64,000 nucleotides of DNA from Hymenoscyphus infarciens (GCA_001414345.1 LLCB01000015.1:1-64000); one strand, 5' to 3'. Counted from the stretch's first letter, positions 37,837 to 50,488 are shown. Notes: generated by a model from the letters alone, not told the origin. Made by a program: numbers and translations.

Positions 37837-38256
37837 CAATTGCTTTGAAGTACTATGAAATACCACGGATAGTTAGAACAGGGCGCTAGGAATGCCATGA
37901 TCAAGATTTCTTTCTGCTGATTGAATAAAACACATCTAGACAATCCAAAAACCCCCTAAATACTGTCACGACCCCGCACACCATATCACGCGCTAGCTCC
38001 ACGAAAAGGGGAACCTGGCAACGGAGCCGGCTACCAAGAAACCCGAACGTCCACAACTCATGACATAAAAGCTGACATAAATCTATTCTGCTACCAGACT
38101 TTGCATGCAAGTGTGATCCCAACGTCACACACACAACCCATTCATCCAGTACAAACACGTCGTGAGAAACAGAAAGAAGAAATACCCAAGCAAACGCTAT
38201 GTACCCAGTCATATAGTATTACAATCCATATACGCCAGATCCGCCCGAGAGTCTTA
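37837..38256. other. Interval downstream of PTM1
   Basis: It lies between the MITE-like element and the PTM1 stop codon and presumably includes the PTM1 3' UTR. Short frames here are antisense to one another and none is convincing. Confidence 0.4.
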
Positions 38257-40616
38257 CTAACTGTTCTTTGCCGCGTTACCCACAAGCTTGCCTCGTTCCT
38301 CATCATCACTTCCATCATCAGACCATCTATCGCCATCTTCCCCAACAGCGAAAATCGTGTCTCCGTCCAGACTATCCCGAGGAAGTTCCTTTGCTGTGTT
38401 GGCTCCCGAAGGAAGTCTTGTGTGTTTTGCACCCGAGACGGGATCATATCTTGCTCCTTCTTGGCCCGGTTGGTTTCGGTCGCCTCTGTGTGCGCCAGCA
38501 CTCTCAAGGTCGTCATCCTCGTCATCTTCCGCACCAAAGTCTGCAATTTCAAATCCTTCATCATCTTGGGCTAATTCGTCACTCATGCTATTCTCACGTT
38601 AGTGGCTACCGGGGGTGGAAGTTTACGTTGATACTTACGCAAATCGTCTGTTGTTGGCTGTTGGCCTCCAAACATATGCCACAAAGATGACATCGGCAAG
38701 GTAAACCTGGCAAGTCGGTTAGCATTTGTTTACAAACAAGGTTGTTTGAGCTCGAGGAAGTGGTTCTCGCTAAATATGGTTGGACTCAGGGGTAAATGAA
38801 AGTGGGGCGGAAATGGGAGGACAGGAGGTAAAGAAAAGGGCTATGGTCTTACTAAATTTAGCCAACCGTCCAATATGAACCAGCGGGTTTGCCAGTGGAA
38901 CTTTCAGATGTCAGTAAATTCTACAAATACAGAACACGCCGAGATTGAACTTACAGGTACGAAGTCAGGGTCTGGTTCGAGTTAGCAACGGTTCATTGAG
39001 GATGTAATTGAACGGAATGTAGCTTACCTGATGTGCTTGCAAACGTGAATGAATTGAAGAAGAAGAAGCCACTACGTAGATGAAGAGTTAGTACCACCAC
39101 TTTTAGGCCACGTAGGAAAGGGTTGGAGTCACAATCTGAGACCACCTACAAGATGACAAGTATGGAGCCCAGAATACACCACCAGAGTTTTCGGTACATC
39201 ATCTCTTTGGTAGATTGTTTACGCTCCTTGAGGTCTAGAATTTTTGAGTTAGTTACCAATTTTAGAATAATTGGGTCCTCGTTACCTTTCATGGTGGCAT
39301 TCAACGAGTTGAGTGTCCAGACATAGAAAGCTGTCAAGGTACCGGCCAACGGAAGAATGACGAGAAGAACAAGCGGGCCTGGATTTGGTTAGGGGGTCGC
39401 ATCTTTTGGCGCCAAGGATAACTCACCTGCACTCTCTGGGGAGACCGTCAAGCTGGCAACTGCATAAATCAAACCAAAAACAAAATGTCCTCCAGCTAGA
39501 TAGCGTACATAGACCATGGTCTTACCCAAACTTGGTTTTACAACACCATAGCCCATGCACACAATAAGCAGTAGGAAGAATGAGAACGAGTTTCGTCCTG
39601 CATTCAATATCGCGACTATTATCATCAGTGCTTTGGATCCAATGTTGGAACCACTACGGTTTAAGTAATCTACTCATTATTAGCACGAAATATACCCCCC
39701 ATACATGTAGACTTACCATAAAATCCCCATGTCATCAGCATTTCTACAATGAGAAATATTATAATTGCCGTGATGTAATTTTGTACCGGCAAGATATCAG
39801 ACCGATGTTGGACATACAAGAAAGCCCAGAAACTGAAGGTAATTAGTGCAATTCTCATCAAATGGCAAAACCCAACTTACGCTCCTATCACGGCATACAC
39901 AATCGTGATGCCGCCGTAGAATGGAAGTTTGGCGATTTCTGAAGCAGGCAATTCTCCATAAGCATTTCTGAATTCGACAGCTGCTCTGTACTTCACTCCC
40001 TCGGGCGAGAATTGGGACGTTCCAACACAGTAATAACCCGTCTTCTTGATGCTGTAGTTTATTGGAGCGCCAGGATCCTTCAGATGAATTGCGTCGGTAA
40101 CCACCAAAGCCCTCGAGACATCGGTAATATTTGGGGCCAGAATAAATTCTCCAGTGTTGTTTGCATTGCAGTAATCCGGCATCGTGGTAATCGCTTCGGT
40201 ATCGCAGATAAACTCTTTCTAGAGACGTTGTTAGTATATGTTTTTTGGTGCATGAAGAACGGCTTGGCGTAGCATACATGGAGGGAATCTGGGGTTGGCA
40301 GGACGCCGATGAGGTCGAAATCTCTCCATTCAAAAATGACCATGCTCGCAATGGGATCCGAGTCGTCTGTTACATCCTCCTGTATGAATTTGACTAGTAT
40401 ATGTGGTTCTACTGCTCCTCCCCAAGCGCTTTTGCTGTACATTCCGGCGCATACTTGTCGATTATCCTCGGCGTCGTCCTGGAGAGAGTAACCGAGTTAG
40501 AAGACATTCTTTAACACAGAATAATATGCCATTCCACTCACTATTTTCGACTCCAAGGCGTTGGCAGTCGCGCAAGACAAGCCGAGCAAGAGGAGGCCAT
40601 GAAGCCAGTTCCTCAT
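38257..40616 (-). CDS. PTM1: Ptm1/GPR107 (LUSTR) family seven-transmembrane Golgi protein
   Basis: Family members are type-I seven-pass proteins of the Golgi and endosomes linked to membrane traffic. Twelve exons were resolved on the minus strand: 40616-40542, 40478-40278, 40218-39881, 39832-39717, 39669-39427, 39378-39286, 39234-39150, 39071-39028, 38971-38955, 38900-38853, 38706-38639, 38587-38257 (552 aa, in frame throughout). The start is the ATG just before a clear signal peptide (residues 1-20, cleavage near ANA). A lumenal domain with paired Cys (residues ~35-215) precedes the seven membrane segments (about 220-435), with the conserved WGFYDYLNR and ATMKDLKERKQ regions between or after helices. 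The cytosolic tail (443-552) is acidic. It is transcribed divergently from NCS2. Confidence 0.92.
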
Positions 40617-41066
40617 CTTGACTGGGACCGAGTGGTAGGTGGTAGCCTCGAGGGCTGGAACCGGAAGCTGAGAAGGTTTCAAGGCGCAGAAAGTCTGGTC
40701 GTAGCAGAAATTATGGAATAATTGCGCGGGCCATACAGATTGAATCGGCAGAATCTAGTGGGAGATTTAGATTCGCAGATTTTTCGAGAGTAGCGATGGG
40801 GTAGAATTTGCGTTTGGGTCCGAGACTTAAGTTCAGCGGAGTGTCTGAGTAGGCAACGTAACAGGAACACTAGCGAAGAGCTTGGGCGGCGGCAACGCAC
40901 GGAGCCCAACGAGGCAGCGCAAAAGCCTTGTCAAATTTCAACCCTCTCCTCTCTTTGGCATCAACACCATCATCAAACTATTTTTATAAGGAGCCACAAA
41001 TTCACGACGGCCGTACACAGGCATACTGTTCCTACAAGTCCTCACCCATCGGCTACTTGCAACAAC
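40617..41066. promoter_or_regulatory. Divergent promoter region PTM1/NCS2
   Basis: These 450 bp lie between the start codons of two divergently oriented genes and must hold both promoters. I see no distinctive operator or TATA element. Confidence 0.5.
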
Positions 41067-42246
41067 ATGTCGGGCGATGCGGATACACAGGGGAACGGTG
41101 AAATCGCCTTGTGCAAGAGGTGTAATGAGGAGGCTGCGACTCACCAAATTCGGTCAAATGGAGTCTGCAAGTTAGTAGCCCTTGAAGCGGATATCAGCAT
41201 ACATGCTGACTCTGTTTAGGAAATGCTTCGTTGCATACGTTACCACCAAAGCCGTGAAGCGCATGGAAACCTACAAAATTCGTGGTTCAACCAAAACTGC
41301 CCGAAGGCTCCTTTTCCCACTTTCATTTGGCCCATCATCAGCATCCCTACTTCATATCTTGGACCAACACATTCAAGGACAATACACACGTATGAACCGA
41401 GCTGGGTATGAATTGGCTGTGGTCCATATAAATCTGTATGTCGACCCAGTGGATCGAAAAGAGGCTGATGAAATGCTGGAGAAATACAAGTCTCGTTTCC
41501 CAAGGCACACATATTCTACTCTCAACCTCGAGGATGCCCTTCTTCTTGACGGGATAGACTGGAAGGCTCTTAATATGGAGGAGCCATCTCATACGCAGGA
41601 TCCAGCAGATAGACTCCAAACCCTCCTCGGATCCATGTCATCGGCTACTTCACGTTCTGATTTCGTTTCTACATTAGTCACCCGACTCCTAGTGGATGTC
41701 GCAAAGAAGAGCGAGTGTGAAAGCATTTTATTCGGAGACTCGACGACTCGTCTCGCTGAGAAAACTCTAACAGAAACGGCCAAGGGTAGAGGTTTTTCCT
41801 TGCCATGGCAAGTATCCGATGGAGCTTCATCTTATGGGATCGGTTTCAATTATCCTCTTCGGGATTTACTCAAAAAGGAGATTCAATTTTTCTCTTCCTT
41901 GATAGCACCCCCTCTGACCGATTTGGTCATTTACCAAAAGTCTTCATCTCATATTTCTGCCTCTTCCAAAACTACCACCATTGATGATCTCATGGCACAG
42001 TATTTCGAGTCAGTGGAAGAGAACTTCCCAAGCATCGTGGCGAATGTTGTTAGAACGACTAGCAAACTTAAATCACTGCCAGACGATGATACCACATTCT
42101 GTGGGCTTTGTGGTCTTCCGGTGGCTAAAGGGACCGATGGCATATACGGCTGGGGAGGGGATCAAAATACACCTTCACGGCCGACTGAGGAGCACTCTCA
42201 TCATGGAATCCTGTGCTATGGATGCTCGAGATCTATCAATAGTTAA
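41067..42246 (+). CDS. NCS2: Cytoplasmic tRNA 2-thiolation protein 2 (Ncs2/Ctu2)
   Basis: Ncs2 with Ncs6 transfers sulfur from Urm1 to the wobble uridine U34 of tRNA Lys, Glu and Gln in the cytosol. Exons are 41067-41170 and 41220-42246 (376 aa), joined by a 49-bp GT-AG intron that splits a Lys codon. The start is chosen because the first exon supplies the N-terminal CxxC (Cys16, Cys19) and Cys34/Cys37. A second zinc-type cluster lies near the C-terminus (CGLC 329-332, CYGC 367-370). The middle contains the fungal family block LSFGPSSASLLHILD (about 70-85). The catalytic PP-loop SGGxDS is not seen, which is normal for Ctu2. It converges on OAC1, with 131 bp between stop codons. Confidence 0.93.
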
Positions 42247-42377
42247 GGAAACTTTTGGAAAATTGAATAAACAACACCGTTTCTGATCCTTCTATAGACA
42301 GACGCCTTCTAATGCAGTTTTTATGTACAGAGGTGATCGGATATCAAAAATCGACGGCTTGTATTCTCAACCATCAT

Positions 42378-43477
42378 CTAAATTTCATCCTTGATGCTTG
42401 TGGCGGGGAGAATTTTGTTCTCAAACTTCCGCATCAGCTTATTAGTTTGTTCCGCCAGACTCAGTGTCAAAATGGTGTGAGGCAATATTCTTGCCAGATG
42501 AGGCAGGAAGCCCTTGTAAATAGCTAGAACTCCCTCAGTCTTAATTGTCTTCCCCAGGCAATCGAATACACCCTTGTAGAGATTGCCGTTTTGGTTGTAC
42601 ATGCGAGACATGATGGTGTCTGGTCTGGGGTTAGTCTAATGCCCTAGAAATAAGATTGTTATTCTCACCTGGTGGATGCATCACGCAGCAAACCACAAAT
42701 CCACTTGCTGTACTACTTGCCAAATGAAGCGCGGGGCCATCTTCCATTCCTAGATGCTTCACTAATCTCCTCTTGGCGAAGAAATATGTAGGCAATTGTA
42801 CCGAACTACCGAAACCCGTTCGTACCATAGCAGCCCCAACACCTCGATAGAGTCCATTTATGCCCTCGCCTTTATATATTTGTCTCATTCCATCAACCGA
42901 ATTCTTATAAGCATGTTGCGTTCCCACTGGTGCGAAAGGTGAGAAACTTTGTAACCGTGTCTTTACCAGAAAGAAGGGGCTCCCAGCGGCAGCTCCTAGA
43001 ATTCCAGATGATGCGCCGGCGAGTATATTGATCCCCAAACTTTGAGTTTTCGAATCGGAAAACACGGCGGTAGTAGCGGCCTGCCGTATGGGTTCGTAAA
43101 AGCCTAATCTACATCCATTGAGGATCATTTGGTAGATATACGCGGCTCCAATTCCCCGGTAGATTCCCCGAACACCCTCATTGCGAACGATGACTGTGAC
43201 GCCGTGAATTGGTCCCTTGTACATGCGAGGCTGTAGACTCTTCGACTGAAGCTCTCCTTGCAATTGCATACTGCGCAGATGGTGTCAACGAGGTTTTGGA
43301 AGCTGGGGAATAGAGGAGTTCCTACCGAATCTTGACCGTCTCGAAAGGATGAGTAGCTGTAACGGCTCCGCATGCCGCTATCCCACCAGCGACAAAAGCT
43401 CTATAGACAGTCAAAATGAAGCCCTTCTTGAAGGCATTCACACTGGAACTCAAAGCTCACCCTACTGTTGTAGACAT
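42378..43477 (-). CDS. OAC1: Mitochondrial oxaloacetate/sulfate carrier Oac1
   Basis: This inner-membrane carrier exchanges oxaloacetate, sulfate, thiosulfate and related anions. Minus-strand exons are 43477-43461, 43400-43326, 43270-42669 and 42619-42378 (311 aa). The 17-nt first exon gives MSTTVG, like other Oac1 N-termini. Three mitochondrial-carrier signatures occur at the expected spacing: PFETVK (24-29), PFFLVK (129-134, with the following TRLQS typical of Oac1) and PPDTIM (230-235). The third lacks the basic end of the canonical motif, as in the family. Six membrane helices fit the length. Its 5' end faces SWD2. Confidence 0.9.
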
Positions 43478-44028
43478 CTCATCCGCGCTCCCCTCCTGCA
43501 ACCAACCCTTCTCCGAAAGGCCTATTCTCGCTTTCCACAGAGCCAAAGCGCAAGGCCTCGTCGTCGCTTTAGTTTTCGAGCTGGCGCAAGGAGAGGAAGC
43601 TGCGGGTTGACGATTCTATGATTTAGAAGGAGCTGCCACGAAGTTTGTGAGAGTGTTTGTAATACGGCGAGTAACATAAAAATATTGCTTACTGGATCCA
43701 GGTACTAAGAATATCGAGGTGTTTCTGCGATAGATGGGCCGTGCAGTGCCGAAGCCGGCGCCCCAAATACCTGGAGCTTGGCGCGTCTGCATTTACCCCT
43801 GCGACTTCTGCCATGTTCCAAGGTTCAACCTGCTAGGTATTTGACATCTCAACATCTCAACCTCCAGGGGGTACAAAGAACGTTCCGAAGGGTTCAGGAT
43901 GCGCTGAGAATAAACGCGTGACGGATATGGCTGTGATGTCTTGAAGACCAAGAGCCTCAACTACCATTCCTTCTCTACACTTGAAATCCGCCTTCAAAAG
44001 TGAAACGGCAACGGCCAAGTGGAAAACA
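43478..44028. promoter_or_regulatory. Divergent promoter region OAC1/SWD2
   Basis: These 550 bp separate two divergently oriented start codons. No specific motif was recognised. Short overlapping frames on both strands have no family support. Confidence 0.5.
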
Positions 44029-45334
44029 ATGGCATCAACTCCAATGGCCATCGACTCTCCCCTGGGTGCGAACCTGAATGGGAGACTGCCCGCCGTGCCC
44101 GTACTACCTGCAAACGGACTACCAACCACGGCAAAAGTGTCTGATATGATTTCTTTATTCCGACCAACCAAGGTATGAACATGTTTGTTGGATGACCCCC
44201 CCGTTGACGGACAACAAGTACTGACAGACAACAAGCTCTTCAAACGTGATACTCCTGGTCACGCACCTGGGAAACCCGGAAAACCAAAACCCGCCATCAT
44301 ATCCCTGGACTTCAGCGATGGAGGAGACTACCTTCTAACGTCGGAGAGCGACAATAGCATGCAAATTTATGATGTTATCAAAGGCAAGTCCCACAAGACT
44401 TGCTTGAGTCAGAAATATGGTGTAAGCCATGCCATGTTCACCCACAAGACTCGAGATTCTGGTCCGTGTATCATACACTCCAGTACCAAGTTGAACCGTA
44501 AGTACTCATCCATCTCCACCTTCAACACAGAGACTAATTATGATAGATACAATCCGATACCTCTCAACTCACGACAACACCTACCTACGCTACTTTGAAG
44601 GCCACGAGAAGAACGTCACGTGTCTTTCCCTCCACCCGGGACAAGACAACTTCATCTCTTGTAGCGAAGACGACACAGTTCGAATCTGGGATGCTGGCAC
44701 CAAAAACTCATGTGGCAAACTGCTCTTGAACGGGGCCTACCTCGCAGCATGGGACCCATCTGGGAATGTCTTTGCCGTAGCCTCTCCAACAGCACAATCA
44801 ATCCTGCTATACGATTTCCGTAATTTCGACAGGGCACCCTTCGGTGTCTTTGACATGCTACCTTACTCCCAAGAAATCATCCCGGGATCAGTCAGTAAAG
44901 GCTGGAACAAGATAGAATTCTCCAACGATGGAAAGTCTCTACTCCTTGGAACCACAGGTTCAGGCCATATCCTACTCGATGCCTTTGATGGACATCTGAA
45001 AGCCATAGTCCATCGAGATAGAGGTGGTGTAAAACGTCTAGGAGTAGGAGATCACAGCCCTGATCACATAGACCCTCACTCCCCAGAATTCCTCAACCCA
45101 AGCGCAGGAGATTGCTGCTTCACTCCAGATGGACGCTACATACTTAGCGGAACGAGAAAAGAAAATGTTTTAGTCTACGATACATTGGCAGGATCACCAG
45201 AAAAGATTGCAAAACCAATCCATGAATTGGAATACAAGGGAGATACTGGCGTTATTGCTTTCAATCCAAAATATAACATGTTTGCTACTGGTGATAAGGA
45301 GGTAGTACTCTGGGTTCCAGATCGGGATCTATGA
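44029..45334 (+). CDS. SWD2: Swd2/WDR82, WD40 subunit of COMPASS and cleavage/polyadenylation complexes
   Basis: Swd2 is a WD40 propeller shared by the Set1/COMPASS H3K4 methyltransferase and, in yeast, the CPF RNA 3'-end machinery. Exons are 44029-44172 (N-terminal extension ending MISLFRPTK), about 44218-44497, and 44547-45334; about 403 aa. The second junction is a clean GT-AG intron (44498-44546). The first is not: the only GT (44173) and AG (ending 44217) leave the frame shifted by one base, although VLTDNKLFK follows immediately in the family. WD blocks include SLDFSDGGDYLLTS, LSLHPGQDNFISCSEDDTVRIWD and FAVASPT. The C-terminus ends with a VVLWVPDRD block typical of fungal Swd2. Identity is secure; the first splice is not. 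Confidence 0.88.
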
Positions 45335-45955
45335 GGTTAAGAATGGAAGGGTGGTTGAGGTTGCATTTGCTTCTTTCTGGTCGCTGGATACCCCGAAAAA
45401 TGGGAAGATATATTGGCGTTTGGAGCGGTTTGAGCATTCTCAAGATGATTTCGTGTGAGATCAGTTTCATTACAAAAATATTCACCTTGGCTTTGTAATC
45501 TTTGAAAATCTACCCACTATCACCTCTTGGTCTTTGAACCTTTAGAAAGTTCAAACTCTTTTTAAAAAACTTACCCAAAAAATAGGGCAAAAAATCATTT
45601 GATTAAACAGAAGCCGTTTATGTTTATCTTTGAAGTCGCTTCAACACTCTTCCCCCCTGGAGACAACTCGTCATGATTGCGAGTGCGTCGGCGCTTCCCT
45701 AGCCTAGAACCCGAACCGCTAATTACAGACATGACCCTTTTTCCTATTTGTATTCAAGTATACTTGGAGAGTCGGGGAGTAAGAGGACGCTAGCAATGAG
45801 AAGTTTAGGTTGGCGGCATTTTCTCGGGGTTTACTAAGTCCCGTGCTCTCGCTGTCATCTCGCGAACCCTTGTTCAACGCGTCGTCATCTCTCGAAAACA
45901 ACAGACCAGCACATCCAGCCCACCAAGTACTTTGCACCACCAGCTCTGCCATGTC
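45335..45955. other. Intergenic region SWD2-STN1
   Basis: It holds the SWD2 3' UTR and the STN1 promoter. No further feature is recognised. Confidence 0.4.
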
Positions 45956-46932
45956 ATGAACTCCAAAACCTCCAGCCCTCACATCTACCCCGCGTACTGC
46001 AACTACCTCTCCCCCACTGTCCATACATATTGTCCGTTGCGCGCGGTTGACGTGCATTCTCTAAGTGATGAGCAGGGAATGTATCTCAAAGGCATGTTGG
46101 GCCTACCCAATTTCTGGCTTACATTGGAGCTTGTAGGCGTGCTTGTGCAAAGCCGGGGGGGGGAGTTTGTAGACATTGGCTAATAATATTTGGAATAGGT
46201 AGACGCCTTTATCATCATGGCAATCATCAGATAATGTGGGTGCGTCTCTCGGGCATAATTGTCGGGATTGATGAACACCCAGGGAGGACAATCATCACGC
46301 TTGATGATAGTAGTGGGATGTGTATCGAATGTACCGCTCTGGCACCCAAACCCAACATTTTTACAAAGCCTGCCGTTAGTCAAAAGCCCGAACCCGTCAA
46401 GAAAGAAGAAAAGAACACTGGACCCACGGTCGCGAAGCCAAAGATACCATGGGAGAATATGGATGTAGGCGTGGCGGTCATAATCAAAGGCGGAGTCAGC
46501 AGTTTCCGCAACCAGAGACAGGTTGCTATTGTGAAGGTTGAGGTGTTGAAGAGTACGGACCAGGAGGTCAACTTTTGGAATAATGTTTTGGGGTTCCGGC
46601 AGAATGTCCTCAGTGTTCCGTGGGTTTTGACGAAAAAGGAAGAGGACAAGTGTATGAGGGAGGCTTCTGGGAAGAGGTCACATTCGACGAGGAAGGAGAG
46701 GACTGAAGAGAAGACAGAAAGAAAGGTCGGGAACGATGAAAACCGCAATCCGAATGTTATGAGGGAAGACGGGGACTACGAAGCCAGGAAGAGGCGCAAG
46801 GAAAGAGAAAAACGAGAGAAGATGGATGTGGATATCAAGAATCGGAAGAAAAGCGACAAAGAGGGTCCCAAAACCAATCGTTATTCGTCTCTAGTCATTG
46901 CAGCGAGGAGGAGACCTGCTTTGAGGGCATGA
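45956..46932 (+). CDS. STN1: Stn1-type OB-fold telomere capping protein (CST complex)
   Basis: Stn1 binds single-stranded telomeric DNA within the CST (Cdc13/Ctc1-Stn1-Ten1) complex. Exons 45956-46080 and 46203-46932 (284 aa) are joined by a GTATCT...GGTAG intron that contains a run of nine G. The join restores the family-like segment YHHGNHQIMWVRLSGIIVGI. The N-terminus (YPAYCNYLSPTVHTYCPL) resembles other fungal Stn1 starts. The OB-fold covers about residues 35-165, with strands IIVGIDE, RTIITLDDSSGMCIECT, VGVAVIIKGGVSSF and QVAIVKVEVL, then the conserved WNNVLGFRQNVLSVPWVL. The C-terminal about 90 residues are highly charged (Lys/Arg/Glu) and low-complexity. The winged-helix region of yeast Stn1 is not evident, as in many short fungal Stn1 proteins. 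The intron is inferred. Confidence 0.82.
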
Positions 46933-48953
46933 GTTGAATTTTCCGAGGGCTATTGTTACCTTTTACAAGCATGGACGGATTTGACAGCATTACCAACAAA
47001 CACCTCTTGGATACAATTGGATCATCATATCACAAAGAACATGGAAGTGGATTTACCTACTAATGGGCGAAGAGCTAAAAGGCTGCCTTTGGCCAAGCAA
47101 TACTCGTAGCAGTTGGCTATGCACGTTGAGTTTACAACGAAAACATGTTCATCACCAGGCTTTCAACTTGGGCCGCGCCATTGCCTGGCCAAGAGAGAGC
47201 CAACAACCAGTCCAAATTTCATTATTATTTTGCCAAGTAGGAAAGCGACCGAAGGAGAGAAAAGCCTCACTAATACATTCAACTTGGTGGTGTTTTACAC
47301 GAATTTCGAGTGGCTGGGTCGAGGTGGGTGTGTTGTCGTCTCACATGGGGACAAAGGAAGTTGCGGCCGCATGGCCAGGGAGGCTGTGCAAATGCAGCCA
47401 AGATGCACAAACGGCGGGGATTTTGCGTCAACGATCTCTCGATAAGCAGAGCTCCCCCTGGCTGGCTGATCGGTTAGGTTTGGGAAATCTCCGGTCCCGG
47501 ATGAGGAAGTAAGAGAAGACATTAAAACACCTGGGTTTGTTTTGGTGGGTTGGAAGAGTTGAATTGAAGTGTTATTCGTTTATTTACTCGATCGGGACAG
47601 CAGGATATCAATATAAGCTTGGGTACCTCTGCAGATTCCCGCGATTGTGCTGTCGGGTGCAATTGTTTCCAGATGTCACGGGAAAGGTCTGCAGACCAAG
47701 AAATCAAGGAAGCTGAGGGCGAGAACACCCACATATGATGATCGGCCCTAGTGAAGCTGAAATGGTCATGATGAAAATGAAGGGTCTTTAATCCACCAAA
47801 AGGTCTCGAAGAGAAGAGACTCCGAGAGTTGAACGAAGCACGAAGCTGCAAGCTCCTGAGACTTGAAGTCCCTCCGCCCACCTACTGGTTTTTGAGCATC
47901 GTTCATCCCCAGCTCCTTCGTTCTTTCCAATTGTTCAGTAAAGGTACTAGTGTACTGACTGGTCTTGTCTTGTTTGCTCCTTCCTGCCTGCACAGCTACA
48001 TACAGCTTTTCCGTCCACCAAATCGGCAAGCGATCTGATTTCCCCTCGTTCCTCGTCCTTCGACACCAAAACCATCACCTCACCATCGGGCGCAGCAGCT
48101 CTCTCGACACCACCTCCACCCTCCCCGCTCGCCATCGCACCTTGGGTCCTTGACGGATACCAGTACCAGTACCAGTACCCCAACCATAAACTTACATCAC
48201 CCGACCGGAATACCAGGAAGTCCCGGTGAATTAACAATTGCCAAGTCCAATTATGGTTTGTGAGTGCTCATTGCTTTCATTACATCTTGGCCCAATTCCC
48301 CTTTTCATTATTTATCTGGATTCGTCTGCGACACATCAAAACAAATCATCGACACTCGCCCCAGCCCCCCGAATTGTTGGCTCCCGTCGGAAATACCTAC
48401 CTAGGTACGGTACTCTCGAACTTCATCGGCCGAATGACGTTGCTGCCCGACCCGACCACCACCACTCTAAAGCTACCTATCCTATCCTCTACCGCAGCCT
48501 GTATCGCAAAACTCTGAGCTCTCCCTCGCTCCCTCCTCCACCACCTCGACCTCGGAACAAGACCGGCGCAAGCAGCACACCGAGCTCCATTCCTTCATCA
48601 CATCGATAATCATTCCTCTACCCACTTCAGCGACATTCATTTTACGTGCCGGCACATTCAATCGCACCACTTTTAATTCATTCATCAATACCGCAAGGTC
48701 GCACCGCGCGTAGATTGCGATTAGCTCGACTGCTCGACCACTCGTCATCGCGGACCCAACTCAACCAGCATTTCTTTGTTGACTTCCGGGATACTTCCAG
48801 GACTCCAACAATCTGCGAAACCGAGCCAAGAAGGGTCGTTGTCTTTGAATAGGAATTTTGGTCGCTGACTCGAGCTCTTTGCATAAACTTTTAGCCACCC
48901 CAGCATTTCGAAGAACCCTCTCTCGAGTTAAATCCTCCTTTTCACAAGTCGCC
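46933..48953. other. Two-kilobase intergenic region upstream of VCX1
   Basis: This long interval has open frames of 60-150 codons on both strands (for example 47063-47512 and 48238-48609) that overlap each other and resemble nothing known. The last 700 bp are pyrimidine-rich and look like the promoter and long 5' leader of the next gene. A short (AGTACC)n run lies at 48158-48178. Confidence 0.5.
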
Positions 48954-50488
48954 ATGCCGTCAAACGGTGATCCGAACGAGCGAACAGGCCTCTTGGACAA
49001 CAACCTCGAGAACGGATCTGCGTCGCGCAAGCTGTCCATACGCGACTTCTTTTTAAACAAGTCCCATACTCCAGGAGAAGATAGTCCAAAGGCGTTCGTA
49101 AGGGTTCCTGCACAAGTGGTCAACGTTACTAAGGTCACTTTGTACAGCAACTATGTCAATATCCTCCTGGTATTCGTGCCGTTGGGTATAGTTGCAGGTG
49201 CATTCAAATGGAACCCTACCGTTGTCTTTGTTTTAAACTTCTTCGCGATCGTTCCTCTGGCCGCTATCTTGTCTTTTGCCACGGAGGAAATCTCTTTAAA
49301 ACTTGGCCAAACTATGGGCGGTCTTCTTAATGCCACTTTTGGTAATGCGGTTGAACTGATTGTATGTTGGGAGGGAAAATCCTGTCGTATCCTTCGCTCC
49401 AGCTAATAAATTGGGTCCAGGTCAGTATCGTGGCATTAAGAAACGACGAAATCCGGATTGTTCAATCCAGTATGTTGGGAAGTATTCTCTCTAATATCCT
49501 TCTGGTCCTTGGATGCTGCTTTTTAGCTGGTGGCATTCACAATACTAGAACAGGAACGGTCCTGGGTATTGAGCAGGGATTTAACGTAACTGTTGCATCT
49601 ACTATGTCCTCATTGATGGCTGTTGCTTCCGCTTCTTTGATCATTCCTGCAACTGTATGTTGATAATTCTTGCACCTTTCAAAAACAGTAGCTGATATTT
49701 TCCCAGCTCTATGCTGCTCTCTCCAAGTCCCAGGAGACCACTAAAGATAACATTCTAATTCTTTCCCATGGAACTGCTATCATCCTCCTCATCCTTTACG
49801 TCCTCTACCTTTTCTTCCAATTGTACACCCATACGCCACTTTTCGATGCAGAGGGTGAGGGGGAAGATACGGAAGAGGAGGAGGAGCCACAAGTGAGCCC
49901 ATGGGCAGCAGCTGGTATCTTGATTGTTGTCACGATCGGAGTTGCTATCTGTGCTGAATACTTGGTCGATTCTATCCAATCCGTCACCGAGACTCTTCAC
50001 ATCTCGAAAACTTTCATCGGTCTCATCCTTCTTCCTATCGTCGGTAACGCCGCAGAGCACGTCACTGCAATTGTTGTAGCTTTGAAGGACAAAATGGATC
50101 TTGCAATGGGTGTTGCCATCGGAAGCAGTATGCAAATCGCCTTGTTAGTCACTCCATTCTTGGTCATCCTCGGTTGGATTATGGGCAAGGAAATGACTCT
50201 TCATTTCGAAACCTTCGAAACTGTTGTCTTCTTCTTGAGTGTTTTGGTTGTTACATACGTCATTCAGGATGGAAAAAGCAATTATTTGGAGGGTGCTATG
50301 GTAAGAAGATCCTCTGAAATGGAATGTATAAAATATCTGCTAATATTTTTTTCCAGTTGCTCGGTCTCTACTTCATCATTGCCCTCGCTTTCTTGGTGTA
50401 TCCCGATGATGCTTCCGACGTTCCAGGCAACCAGCCAAAGAATCTCCAACCTATCGTGGATTCTGTCAAGTCCATGGTTGGGATGTAG
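48954..50488 (+). CDS. VCX1: Vacuolar Ca2+/H+ exchanger of the CAX family (Vcx1-like)
   Basis: CAX proteins use the vacuolar proton gradient to load Ca2+ into the vacuole. Exons are 48954-49361, 49421-49654, 49707-50300 and 50357-50488 (455 aa), all phase-0 GT-AG introns. The start is the ATG opening the hydrophilic N-terminus; upstream in-frame codons lack an ATG. The two exchanger signatures are GNAVELI (130-136) and GNAAEH (327-332), in alpha-repeats each followed by a V(A)LRN or VALKD block. An acidic loop (261-275, mainly Asp/Glu) separates the halves, as in fungal CAX proteins. About 11 membrane segments are expected. Fungi carry several paralogues, so the symbol marks the type, not strict orthology. 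Confidence 0.92.

Noticed and set aside
38101..38690. Several plus-strand frames of 104-157 codons
   Set aside because: They are antisense shadows of the last exons of PTM1.
47063..47512. Open frame of 149 codons
   Set aside because: It overlaps another frame on the same strand and shows no domain, no plausible splice continuation and no codon preference like the neighbours.
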